From contig NZ_DGUN01000005.1 of assembly GCF_002395745.1 (NCBI RefSeq), forward strand, positions 1 through 57,245: a DNA stretch of 57,245 nucleotides. Direction: 5' to 3'. Below are positions 42,144 through 50,006 of this stretch, piece by piece (the stretch's first letter is position 1; each line of letters starts with the position of its first letter). The notes under the pieces are model-generated. The model ran no database searches. It was not told the DNA's origin and saw nothing but the letters and a program-made list of their open reading frames with translations. Position numbers and translations under genes: made by a program. Source of the stretch: Fibrobacter sp. UBA4309. Its GTDB lineage: Bacteria > Fibrobacterota > Fibrobacteria > Fibrobacterales > Fibrobacteraceae.

Positions 42144-44273
42144 TTACCGCTGAATACGCACCGTCCTGTTGAGGTTTTTATCGCTCAAACGTAGGATATA
42201 GGTACCTTTTGTCCCGAAAATCGCTTCCATGGAGATTGCCCCGGAACCGCTCACATGGACGGTCTTGACGAGGTTTCCGTTCAGGTCGAAAGCGGAAATG
42301 CGGGCGTTGGGGCCGAGTCCCGTGTAGTAGACGGTTTTTCCGCTGACGTTCATGCCGCGGTCCTGCAATACGACCGGCTTGATGCCCACCGCGTTCGGGT
42401 CGATAAAGTCCGTAATGAGCTTGCCGTCGCTGTCATAGAGCTCGAATTTGCGCAGGTAGATGGAACCATAGCCGCTTTTCTGCATTTTCGGCTCGAATTT
42501 GAAGCCGCGGACAGCCTTCATGACGTCGTCCCTGCTGAGGACGTCGGTCACCCAGGACGGCACTACGAACTTGTCGTCGACAAAGGCGTCGTAGGTCGTG
42601 CCGAAGTTCTTGGAGGTCACGTCGATATCGAGGTCCACGTATTCGTCGGTGGGGTGCAGGTAGATGCCGGGTTCGCCACCTTCGTTCTGGTTGTCAAGAG
42701 TCTGCTTGTCCAGGATGGCGAAACGGATGACGCCCTGGCTCTTGTAGTTGATGCGGATCTTGGCGAGCTTGCTCAGGTCGTGGTAGCCGTTGTCCTTGTC
42801 GAGCGAAACGGCGATGCCGGCAAACGGGTACTTGAGCGTCACGCCTTCTTCGTAGGTCGGTTCCGGCGCGATGCGGAACTCGATTGCTGCGGCGACGGAG
42901 CCGTCGGTGAGCTTGAAGATGCCCGAGCTTCCGGAATCCGGATACATCTTGGTCACGCCGAACTTGTCGGCATAGGCGCCCCATTCGGTATAGCCCGAAA
43001 TGTTCATCCCGTTGTTGACGGGCTGCAGTTCACCCTGCGGCATGGCGGGCATGCGTACGGAAGTTTTCGTGTACTTGGTCAGGCCGTCCATGCTGTTGAA
43101 GTTGGGGAGGTTGCCGCTCATCGTCAACAGGTAAAGGATGTTCAGCGTTGCCGGGTAGTAGTGTTCGCCCTTGCCGCTTGTGGGAGTCTTCTTGCCGACT
43201 GTGTTTGCAAGCGCGTCGTAGACGGTTTCCAGGTAGTAGCCCGGATTGTCGGCCGATGCCATGGCGAGTCCGAGGCCGCCGGCATAGGTCGAGGTCACGA
43301 ACATGTTGTACGGGGAGCTCCCGGTAAGGGAGTAGCCCGGCCAGATGAGGTTCGCGTTGCCGAAGGTGGACTTTTCGAGCCAGGGGAGAATCTTGTCGTT
43401 AACGCTTTTCGCTTCCTTGATGCCGTACCAGTAGTAGCCCCATGCCATGCGCCACGGTGTTCTCGTCGCGTCGTCGTAGAATCCGCCCGAACCGCCGCTT
43501 ACCTGGCCTGCGTTGGTTGGCTTGTGGTCGCTCCAACTGCACCAGTCGGGCATGAGTCCCGTAGTCGAGTTTTGGCATTTGGAAATGTGGTCGAGGTTGG
43601 TGGTGATGGCCGTTTTCCAGAAGGAATCGTTCGTGACGTCGTAGAACAGCTGGAATGCCGCCGGGAACACGTAGCTCGCGTTCAGTGCCGGGTTCCAGTT
43701 GCTGCCCGCCTTCACGCGGCCGTCGCTTTCCATGTCGTTGGACTTGATCCAGGAAATGAGGGACTTGGCCTTGGTCATGTACTGGTCGTTGCCCCATTGC
43801 TTGGCGGCCATGATCAGGGCGACAGCCACGTCGAGGTCGGCGTCGGTTGCCGTACCGTCGTCCACTTTGCCGTTCTGGGTGTTGATGTGCCAGTTCATTC
43901 CGCCGCCGCTTTTCGCGTACTTGTTCCAGAATGCGTACAACTTATCGAATTCACTCTGGTAGTCGGCTTGCGTGCTCGACATGTATACCATGATGAGCAT
44001 GCCGTAGGCGACACCTTCGGACACGGTCATTTCGGCACTGTCGTTGGGACTGATAATGCGGGCCGTTCCGTCGCCCATATCCTTGTACCAGGCGCCTTTC
44101 CAGTCGTTGAAATGGCTCTGGATAACGGAGGGGTCGACGTACGTCGCCGTGTGGCCGAATTTGTACGTAATCTGTTGGGGGAACGGGTATTTCGGTGCGG
44201 CGATTGCAATGGATGCAGACAGGGCGCCGACAGCGAAGATGGATGCAATTAACTTGTTGTGGAATATAGCCAT
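42144..44273 (-). CDS. Secreted GH8 endoglucanase with CBM-like and sorting-type C-terminal domains
   Basis: 709 aa from the ATG that gives the signal peptide MAIFHNKLIASIFAVGALSA (cleavage near AIAAP); the frame is open 37 codons further upstream. The GH8 domain spans about 28-430: the acid Glu is in TVSEGVAYGM (E86) and the signature is ATDADLDVAVALIMAAKQW (Asp 144 and 146), the endoglucanase form. Residues about 445-640 form a beta-sandwich that may bind carbohydrate (AIEFRIAPEP, GIAVSLDKDNGYHDLSKLAKIR). The end (ISAFDLNGNLVKTVHV, GTYILRLSD, RTVRIQR) is a sorting-type domain. It is divergent from the 307-aa secreted protein. Confidence 0.9.
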   Translation of the reverse strand: MAIFHNKLIASIFAVGALSASIAIAAPKYPFPQQITYKFGHTATYVDPSVIQSHFNDWKGAWYKDMGDGTARIISPNDSAEMTVSEGVAYGMLIMVYMSSTQADYQSEFDKLYAFWNKYAKSGGGMNWHINTQNGKVDDGTATDADLDVAVALIMAAKQWGNDQYMTKAKSLISWIKSNDMESDGRVKAGSNWNPALNASYVFPAAFQLFYDVTNDSFWKTAITTNLDHISKCQNSTTGLMPDWCSWSDHKPTNAGQVSGGSGGFYDDATRTPWRMAWGYYWYGIKEAKSVNDKILPWLEKSTFGNANLIWPGYSLTGSSPYNMFVTSTYAGGLGLAMASADNPGYYLETVYDALANTVGKKTPTSGKGEHYYPATLNILYLLTMSGNLPNFNSMDGLTKYTKTSVRMPAMPQGELQPVNNGMNISGYTEWGAYADKFGVTKMYPDSGSSGIFKLTDGSVAAAIEFRIAPEPTYEEGVTLKYPFAGIAVSLDKDNGYHDLSKLAKIRINYKSQGVIRFAILDKQTLDNQNEGGEPGIYLHPTDEYVDLDIDVTSKNFGTTYDAFVDDKFVVPSWVTDVLSRDDVMKAVRGFKFEPKMQKSGYGSIYLRKFELYDSDGKLITDFIDPNAVGIKPVVLQDRGMNVSGKTVYYTGLGPNARISAFDLNGNLVKTVHVSGSGAISMEAIFGTKGTYILRLSDKNLNRTVRIQR

Positions 44274-44600
44274 AATAAGGAAAAATAGATTTCGGTACAA
44301 GGAGTTGGGACCGGGTGAAAGTAATAAAAAAGTTATAAAGGTTGTGTTTGTGACATCAGACACACGTTTAAAAATTGTAAACAATGAGTTACGTCACACT
44401 TTTGTGTCGGACTGATGTAAAAAAAGCTGAACATACTGCCGAAATTTCACTAAAATCGCCTTTTCCTGACTTTCTGATGAGATTTTCGTTACACTTTTTT
44501 GACTTTCTGGAAAAAAAACTTGAAAAAACGCCCGAAAAAAAGATATATTAGTACCAAACCGCCCTTCTTGGGCATAAACCATTAACAAAGAGAGAGACTT
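44274..44600. promoter_or_regulatory. Divergent control region between GH8 and the 307-aa secreted protein
   Basis: 327 bases without a gene. A TATATT -10 candidate at 44544-44549 precedes the rightward gene. The predicted leader of about 45 bases begins near a small hairpin (GCCCTTCTTGGGC, 44561-44573) and includes the ribosome-binding site AAAGAGAGAG. Further left lie CATCAG and CTGATG words in inverted order (about 44353 and 44411) around a TTGTAAACAA palindrome, which may be operator sites. Confidence 0.45.
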
Positions 44601-45524
44601 ATGAAAAACAAATTCCTTACTGCCGCTGCTGTATTGGCTGCCGCAAGTGTCGCATCGGCTTTTAGCTGGGACGGCTCTGCCAGTGAATACTTTGTTGCTA
44701 CTGGCCTTGATAATGGTACCGAAACTGCTGGTTATTGGTATAGCTACGCTGACGACGCTGATGGCGGTCAGTCTGCTATCGAATGGCCGGTTCCGCTCGG
44801 TAACGAATATTCCACAGACGCTCTTGACCCGGTTATCGACAACTGCGGTGGTGTCTGCGGTACGTTCACCCTCAACGCCGGTACTCTGACCTATAAGCCG
44901 TTCGTTGGTATCGGCTTCAACGTTGCTGGTACTGCTACCGCTACTGGTGGCGCCGCAACTCCGGCTGACGCTTCTGCTTGGGGTGGCATCTGCATTACCT
45001 ATACGGTCGATGTTGCTGCTAGCCTCGAACTCGGTCTTGGTGACGAAAAGGACGCCGCTATCGGTTACGATAACCCGTTCGTCGCTCTCCCGAAGTCCGC
45101 TTCTCCGAACCAGGTCTGCACTGCATGGTCTGGATTCAAGCAGGCTGGCTGGGGCAAGGGCAAGGTCACTGGTGACGAAGCTTCTGCATCCCTCGCTTCT
45201 GTGAAGTTCAAGATCCAGGCTGCTGATGGTACCACCGGTTCCTTCAACATCTCTGCCGTGTCTTCTCAGAATGACGCTCCGGGTATCAAGGCTGTCGCAG
45301 CGGCTTCCGCTGTCAAGGCTACTCTCGCTGGTCGTACCCTCTCCTTCGCCGGCATCAAGTCCGTTGCTACCGCCGAAGTGATGAACCTCCAGGGTCAGGT
45401 GATGCTCAAGGGTGCTGTTAGCTCTTCTGCTTCTCTCGATCTCTCTTCCATCGACGCCGGTGTCTACATGGTCCGCGTTGCTGGTAAGTCCATCGACTTC
45501 AGCCAGAAGATCATCGTTAAGTAA
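44601..45524 (+). CDS. Abundant-looking secreted protein with CBM-like domain and sorting-type C-terminus
   Basis: 307 aa. Signal peptide 1-20 (ASVASAFSW). Residues 21-225 form a beta-rich domain with two closely spaced Cys (DNCGGVCGTF), an Ile-Cys-Ile-Thr-Tyr strand and a Trp-rich segment (TAWSGFKQAGWGKGKV). The pattern resembles jelly-roll carbohydrate-binding modules but I cannot name one. The last 60 residues are a clear sorting-type domain (AEVMNLQGQVMLKGAV, DAGVYMVRVAGKS, FSQKIIVK). Codon use (GCT, GGT, CTC, AAG) is nearly as biased as in eno and the ribosomal genes, so high expression is likely. It lies between two GH8 genes; an adhesin or cellulose-binding role is inferred. Confidence 0.75.
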   Translation: MKNKFLTAAAVLAAASVASAFSWDGSASEYFVATGLDNGTETAGYWYSYADDADGGQSAIEWPVPLGNEYSTDALDPVIDNCGGVCGTFTLNAGTLTYKPFVGIGFNVAGTATATGGAATPADASAWGGICITYTVDVAASLELGLGDEKDAAIGYDNPFVALPKSASPNQVCTAWSGFKQAGWGKGKVTGDEASASLASVKFKIQAADGTTGSFNISAVSSQNDAPGIKAVAAASAVKATLAGRTLSFAGIKSVATAEVMNLQGQVMLKGAVSSSASLDLSSIDAGVYMVRVAGKSIDFSQKIIVK

Positions 45525-45545
45525 TCATTCTTGACAAACATTTTG

Positions 45546-45581
45546 GAAGGGACTGCTTTTGGGCAGTTCCCTTCTTTTTTT
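45546..45581 (+). terminator. Rho-independent terminator of the 307-aa protein gene
   Basis: Stem GAAGGGACTGC / GCAGTTCCCTTC (one bulge or wobble) with a short loop, followed by seven T. Confidence 0.9.
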
Positions 45582-45636
45582 GCTGAAAAAAGTGATTTTG
45601 CTCAACGGCCCTATTTTCAGTTTCGGAAAATGAATG

Positions 45637-45642
45637 TATATT
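45637..45642 (+). promoter_or_regulatory. TATATT box before the lipoprotein GH8 gene
   Basis: TATATT followed by AGAGC and then an ATG at 45648. Transcription would start near 45648, so the better-placed ATG at 45666, with AAAGAGG in front of it, would have a leader of about 17 bases. Confidence 0.45.
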
Positions 45643-45665
45643 AGAGCATGGAAAAAGAGGTTATT

Positions 45666-47087
45666 ATGAAAGCGACAAAACTATTGATTCCCATGGCCTG
45701 TAGCTTGGCTTTTGGCCTTGCTGCGTGCGGCGGTGATTCTGCTGCCGAGGCTGACCCGAACAACAATCCTTTTGCTCAGAGCAGCCAGAGTACGGTTCCC
45801 TTGAGCCAGGGTGGCGATATTCTCGTCAGTTCGTCTTCTGTCGTGCCGCCTCCTTCGGGCAAAGTCTCTCTTGGTACTTCGGCGAACTTGACCACGCCTG
45901 CGACGATGTACGATAGCTGGAAAGGCTACCATTACGTGACGCTCGATGCGGAAGCCCTTTACTATACGACTCCGGCTGCCGGATACCATTACGTGTTCAG
46001 TGCAGAATTCCTCCCTGCGGCACGCGTGATTTGGCAGAGTGCCGGCTCGTCCGCATATAAGCTGAAGTGCACTGTCGACGATTCCGCTGTTCCCGCCATG
46101 AAGGCCCGCGCCTGTACCGTGTCGGAAGGCATTGGCTACGGCATGCTTATTACCGCCTTCCAGGACGATGCGGTAGCTTTCAACAGCCTGTGGAACTATT
46201 CCAGGGCTATGCGTGCCTATAACGGAAACCAGCCGTTGACGCCGTGGATTACCTTCACGTTCCATTATGACGAAGTTGACCTCGGTAGCGCTACCGATGC
46301 CGACTTGGATATTGCCACGTCGCTTATCATCATGTACCTGAAGACCAATATCGAAGGTTACCTTGCGGACGCCCGTGTCATCATGGCCGGTATCTGGGAC
46401 AAGGAAGTCAAGGCGAACATGCTGCTTTCGGGCGATACGCCGATGTGGAACGGAACAGGTGGCAAGACTATCGTCTACAACCTGAGCTACTTCTCTCCGG
46501 TGGCACTGAAGCTCTTTGCACAGTATGACAACAATCCTGCCCATGACTGGACCTCCGTGCTCAACACCATGTACACCTACATGGCCAATATCCAGGCTGC
46601 CGGAACCGGCGTGTTCCCCGACTGGAGCGACGCGACGACTGCCGTCAACCCGCCGAACGATGCCGCCGGAAACGCCAAGACCGGATTCACCTACTACACG
46701 TTCAACAAGGAATCCGTCCGTATTCCGTGGCGTATCGCTTGGGACTACTACTGGTACCAGGATGAACGCGCTCTTGCCGTACTGCAAAAGTTGAATAACT
46801 TCATTTCTACCAAGGCCGCCGGCGATCCGGGTTCGAAGGCGCTTTCCGTGAACTACACCTGGAATACGGCTCTCGGTGCAGACGATACCAGGAACACGGC
46901 CGTTTCTTCTCAGTGGCTTTCTGCCTGGTGCGCGACCGGTATCGGAACGAATGCGGACTGGTTGAACAAGTGCACTACTTTGGTGAACGCTAAGCAGCTG
47001 AGCAACACCGCGAGCAGCTACTTCCCGGATATCCTCCTGATGATGTACAGCCAGCTGCTGAACGGCAAGTACGTAAGACCGTTCTAG
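45666..47087 (+). CDS. GH8 glucanase lipoprotein
   Basis: 473 aa from the ATG behind AAAGAGG. Another ATG six codons upstream would add MEKEVI and weaken the signal peptide. Lipoprotein signal GLAAC (Cys 21), Ser-rich linker to about residue 70, then the GH8 domain. The acid Glu is in TVSEGIGYGM (E154) and SATDADLDIATSL carries Asp 211 and 213; the (alpha/alpha)6 helices run to the end. The ATDAD form points to endo-beta-1,4-glucanase or related activity. It has no sorting domain, so lipid anchoring keeps it on the cell. A terminator follows. Confidence 0.9.
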   Translation: MKATKLLIPMACSLAFGLAACGGDSAAEADPNNNPFAQSSQSTVPLSQGGDILVSSSSVVPPPSGKVSLGTSANLTTPATMYDSWKGYHYVTLDAEALYYTTPAAGYHYVFSAEFLPAARVIWQSAGSSAYKLKCTVDDSAVPAMKARACTVSEGIGYGMLITAFQDDAVAFNSLWNYSRAMRAYNGNQPLTPWITFTFHYDEVDLGSATDADLDIATSLIIMYLKTNIEGYLADARVIMAGIWDKEVKANMLLSGDTPMWNGTGGKTIVYNLSYFSPVALKLFAQYDNNPAHDWTSVLNTMYTYMANIQAAGTGVFPDWSDATTAVNPPNDAAGNAKTGFTYYTFNKESVRIPWRIAWDYYWYQDERALAVLQKLNNFISTKAAGDPGSKALSVNYTWNTALGADDTRNTAVSSQWLSAWCATGIGTNADWLNKCTTLVNAKQLSNTASSYFPDILLMMYSQLLNGKYVRPF

Positions 47088-47112
47088 TAAAGGACTGCTC
47101 TCCACTATTTTT

Positions 47113-47139
47113 AGTCCCGGCTTCGCCGGGGCTTTTTTT
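47113..47139 (+). terminator. Rho-independent terminator after the lipoprotein GH8 gene
   Basis: Stem AGTCCCGGC / GCCGGGGCT with a TTC loop, followed by seven T. Confidence 0.9.
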
Positions 47140-47140
47140 C

Positions 47141-47304
47141 TGCTTCGCAGATTCTAAACAGTGCGCCTCGGTCATAGGAAATGTGGCCATTTCCTGCGAC
47201 TCTCGGCTTTGCAGTTTTGTATTTGCTTCGCAGATTCTAAACTGTACGCCTCGGTCATGTGCAAGTAAACTTGCCCGCGACTCTCGGCTTTGCAGTTTTT
47301 GTAT
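47141..47304 (+). repeat. Two tandem copies of an 82-base structured element
   Basis: Copy 1 (47141-47222) and copy 2 (47224-47304) share TGCTTCGCAGATTCTAAAC at the left, GCCTCGGTCAT in the middle, and CGCGACTCTCGG/TGCGACTCTCGG with CTTTGCAGTTTT at the right. Between the conserved blocks each has its own hairpin: GGAAATG/CATTTCC in copy 1 and GCAAG/CTTGC in copy 2. The arms differ between copies but pairing is kept, which is a sign of selection on structure. Copy 2 runs into the -10 box of the following gene. I do not recognise the family. Confidence 0.85.
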
Positions 47305-47307
47305 ATT
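47302..47307 (+). promoter_or_regulatory. TATATT box eight bases before the BatD-like gene
   Basis: TATATT at the right end of repeat copy 2, then ACGCGCAT and ATG. This is another leaderless-type arrangement; no Shine-Dalgarno site is seen. Confidence 0.5.
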
Positions 47308-47315
47308 ACGCGCAT

Positions 47316-48212
47316 ATGGAAAATGATTCTTTGAATATGGCGGAGGATTCCGTCGGTGTTGCCGTGCCGGATTCGGGTGCGGTTGTACAGGATTCCGCAC
47401 CGGCTTTGCAGATGCCGACTCCGGAACAGCTCGGGATTTCTATAACGTCGGGTCCCGAGGGCGGAATGAAATCGGTAACCGTGGGGGATTCCTTTGATTT
47501 CCCGGTAACGGTGTCGTGGAGCGTTCAGGGCAGTGCCCTTCTGGTGGTGCCTTCGGGCTCCGCGAACGCGAAAGGGCTTATGCAGGTGGGCCTGTCTCAG
47601 GAATCTTCGCGGTCGGTAAAAGACGGCAAGGAAGTAGCGTCCATTACGTTTACCTACAAGATCGTGGCGCAGGATACGGGCAACCTTCATATTCCGGCGC
47701 TGCGGTTCGAAATCCCGACGCAGGCAGGGATGCCGCTGGACTTGCGGAGCGAAAGTGTCGATGTTCGCGTGGTCGAACCGTTCAACCCGCTGCCTCTTGC
47801 CGTGGGGGCCGTTGTTGCCGTTTGCGTGCTCTGTGCCGGGCTTTGGCGGGCTCGCCGTCGTGCTGCCGCACGCGAAGCCGTGGCGGCCAGGAACGCCGCA
47901 GAAAACGCCCTGCGCGAAAAGATGATGGTCCTAAAGCAGAGGGTGAATTCCGCCGACAGCCGTGAATGGCTCCTGGAGCTGGAAGGAATCTGCAAGGAAT
48001 ATGTCGCCCGACGTTTCGGGCTCGGCGCCGAGGACAATGGTGCCGGCGTGAACCTGGAAACGCTTGTGAAAGACGGCAAGCTCGAAGGCTGGGAATCCCT
48101 CGTAGAAGAATTTGCGCATGCCCGCTACGGTGGCGGCCAGCGAGACGGTTTCGAAAACAGGGAAACCTGGAAGGCCGCCATGAAACTCATGGGCGTGTCC
48201 GAAGAAGAATAG
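47316..48212 (+). CDS. BatD-like membrane-anchored protein, tentative
   Basis: 298 aa from the ATG just after the TATATT box. The N-terminal part is a beta-rich region (VTVGDSFDFPVTVSWSVQG, SITFTYKIVAQDTGNLHIPALRFEIP) resembling the repeated domain of BatD/oxygen-tolerance proteins. One membrane segment follows (PLPLAVGAVVAVCVLCAGLW), then a charged helical cytoplasmic part (WLLELEGICKEYVARRFG, LVEEFAHARYGG). No signal peptide is visible, which is odd for an N-terminal periplasmic domain; the true start or a signal-anchor role is uncertain. Glutamate is almost always GAA, in contrast with the next gene. Its stop is one base from the end of the convergent transporter gene. Confidence 0.55.
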   Translation: MENDSLNMAEDSVGVAVPDSGAVVQDSAPALQMPTPEQLGISITSGPEGGMKSVTVGDSFDFPVTVSWSVQGSALLVVPSGSANAKGLMQVGLSQESSRSVKDGKEVASITFTYKIVAQDTGNLHIPALRFEIPTQAGMPLDLRSESVDVRVVEPFNPLPLAVGAVVAVCVLCAGLWRARRRAAAREAVAARNAAENALREKMMVLKQRVNSADSREWLLELEGICKEYVARRFGLGAEDNGAGVNLETLVKDGKLEGWESLVEEFAHARYGGGQRDGFENRETWKAAMKLMGVSEEE

Positions 48213-48213
48213 C

Positions 48214-49563
48214 CTAGTAGAGCAGTTTCACGAGCACGGTCCCGACGATAGTCGAGACGATGACGCTCACCATGCCCGGCCGCATGAAGCTGTGGTTCAG
48301 CAGGTACTTGCCGATGACCGTAGTTCCAGAACGGTCGAAGTTGACCGTAGCGATATCCGAAGGATAATTCGGAATGAAAAAGTAGCCGTACACGCTGGGC
48401 AGGACTCCGAGCAGCACGGGACCGGCGATGCCGAGCTCATACGCAAGAGGCAGCATAGCCACCACCACGGCTCCCTGTGAGTTGATTAGCACCGACACCA
48501 GGAAGAACACGAACGCGATGCTCCACGGGTAGTTCGTAACCAGTCCGGTCAGCATCTGCTTCATTTCCTCCATATAGTTGCCGAAATACGTATCCGCAAG
48601 CCACGCAATGCCGTAGATCGCCACCACGGCCACCATTCCCGACTGCCATACCGCCCCGGCCACGGCCTTCTTCGGTGAAGCCTTGCAGAACATTATATTC
48701 GCGGCGGCGGCCATCAGCATAATAATCTGGATGCAGATATTCATCTTCGGCAGGTTCACGGCCTTGGCAAGAGTCTCGCCGGAAGAGGTATGAATCATCT
48801 GGAAGAACGCAAAGCAGACTATGATAAGCAGCGAGCCCAGAAAGATGAACACCGAAGCCTTGGCCTGAGGAGTGATTACCTTGTCCAGGGTAGTGGCGGA
48901 ACTGCCGTACATATAAGCATACATCTCAGGGTCCGACTTGCGCTTGAGGAACTCCGGATCCTTGTCCAGGTCCTTGCCGCGCTTGTATGACGCGATGGCG
49001 GCGCACATAAGTCCGAGCACGCAGGCAGGGATGGTGACCATAAGCACCTGCGGAATGGATACCATATAGCCGTTGGCATTGGAAATCGTCACGAACGCCA
49101 CGACGGCGGCCGCAATCGGCGAGCAGGTGATACCCACCTGTGATGCGATGGAAGCCACGCCGCAAGGACGCTCGGGACGAATATTCTTCTTGAGCGCGAT
49201 ATCACAGATAATCGGCATAATGGTGTACACCACGTGGCCGGTACCCACGAGCACAGTCAGGAAGAAGGTCACGAGAGGGCCGAGGAAGGTGATGTGCTCA
49301 GGGTGCTTGCGAAGCATCTTCTCGGCAATCTGAATCATCCAGTCCATACCGCCGGAAGCCTGCAGCGTACCTGCGCAGGTTACGGCAGCTATGATAATAT
49401 AAATAACGTCAGTAGGAGGAGTACCCGGAGTGAGGCCGAAACCGAACACGAGAATGGCAAGTCCGATGCCAGAAATAGCGCCGAGTGCAAGGCTGCCGTA
49501 GCGCGAACCCACATACAATGCGGCGAGCACTATCAGAAGCTCGATTATCATCACGAAACTCAT
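48214..49563 (-). CDS. Anaerobic C4-dicarboxylate transporter, DcuA/DcuB family
   Basis: 449 aa, polytopic inner-membrane protein. The N-terminus (IIELLIVLAALYVGSRYG), the block TVLVGTGHVVYTIMPIICD, GVASIASQVGITCSPIAAAV and the end region IPNYPSDIATVNFDRSGTT match the Dcu family (DcuB is about 446 aa). It exchanges or exports succinate, fumarate, malate or aspartate, as expected for anaerobic succinate-producing bacteria. Of its ten Glu codons nine are GAG, unlike the preceding gene. It begins five bases after the PPC-domain gene stop, so the two are cotranscribed. No Shine-Dalgarno site is visible. This is the first gene of the Bacteroidales-like part. Confidence 0.93.
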   Translation of the reverse strand: MSFVMIIELLIVLAALYVGSRYGSLALGAISGIGLAILVFGFGLTPGTPPTDVIYIIIAAVTCAGTLQASGGMDWMIQIAEKMLRKHPEHITFLGPLVTFFLTVLVGTGHVVYTIMPIICDIALKKNIRPERPCGVASIASQVGITCSPIAAAVVAFVTISNANGYMVSIPQVLMVTIPACVLGLMCAAIASYKRGKDLDKDPEFLKRKSDPEMYAYMYGSSATTLDKVITPQAKASVFIFLGSLLIIVCFAFFQMIHTSSGETLAKAVNLPKMNICIQIIMLMAAAANIMFCKASPKKAVAGAVWQSGMVAVVAIYGIAWLADTYFGNYMEEMKQMLTGLVTNYPWSIAFVFFLVSVLINSQGAVVVAMLPLAYELGIAGPVLLGVLPSVYGYFFIPNYPSDIATVNFDRSGTTVIGKYLLNHSFMRPGMVSVIVSTIVGTVLVKLLY

Positions 49564-49568
49564 ACTTG

Positions 49569-50006
49569 TCAGAATTTATATAGATTAAGTCCTGTCTCTT
49601 CATCTTTGCGGCGGCCGAGCCACGCATCTTCGAAATCCTCCACTACAAGCTCGCAGGCTCCATTGATGCGCGCGCTCAGAAGATGCCCGCCGACACAGGT
49701 ATAGTCCCTGCGGCTGGCAGTAATATGTATATGGAGGTAAGGCAAGGTCGGATCGTCGGGCCGGCCGGAGACGTTGCCGGTAAGGTTGGTTATCTCCATC
49801 TGTTCCGTGAAAGTCTTATCGACATATTGCTTTGTCGCGGGATCCAGGAAACGGAATGTCGCCTCGGAAATAGCGCCGATTCCGCGTATTTCGCCGGCGA
49901 GGATATTCACTTCTTTGCAGAATGCCGTGAGGGCCTCCACTATCTCCACGTGGTTGTCCAGACTGAGGACATAAAGGTGGGGAGAGACTTCTTTGTATTG
50001 GTACAT
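49569..50006 (-). CDS. PPC-domain (DUF296) protein
   Basis: 145 aa from MYQYK; the open frame upstream is not gene-like. The PPC/DUF296 fold is a small trimeric domain: VLSLDNHVEIVEALTAFCKE, GEIRGIGAISEATFRFLD, GNVSGRPDDPTLPYLHIHITASRRD, and GGHLLSARINGACELVVEDF. Family members are often DNA-binding in plants (AT-hook partners), while the bacterial ones have no agreed function; the His-containing strand HIHIT may bind metal. It is the first gene of the leftward pair with the Dcu transporter. TATATTTAC about 25 bases before the ATG fits a Bacteroidetes-type -7 element. No Shine-Dalgarno site. Confidence 0.85.
   Translation of the reverse strand: MYQYKEVSPHLYVLSLDNHVEIVEALTAFCKEVNILAGEIRGIGAISEATFRFLDPATKQYVDKTFTEQMEITNLTGNVSGRPDDPTLPYLHIHITASRRDYTCVGGHLLSARINGACELVVEDFEDAWLGRRKDEETGLNLYKF

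Noticed and set aside
39817..44252. Long plus-strand frames opposite the GH5 and GH8 cellulase genes
   Set aside because: The minus strand encodes complete catalytic motifs and signal peptides; the plus frames match nothing and lack start signals.
47141..47304. tRNA or CRISPR interpretation of the tandem elements
   Set aside because: No cloverleaf with a T-arm can be drawn, and only two copies with a variable hairpin are present.
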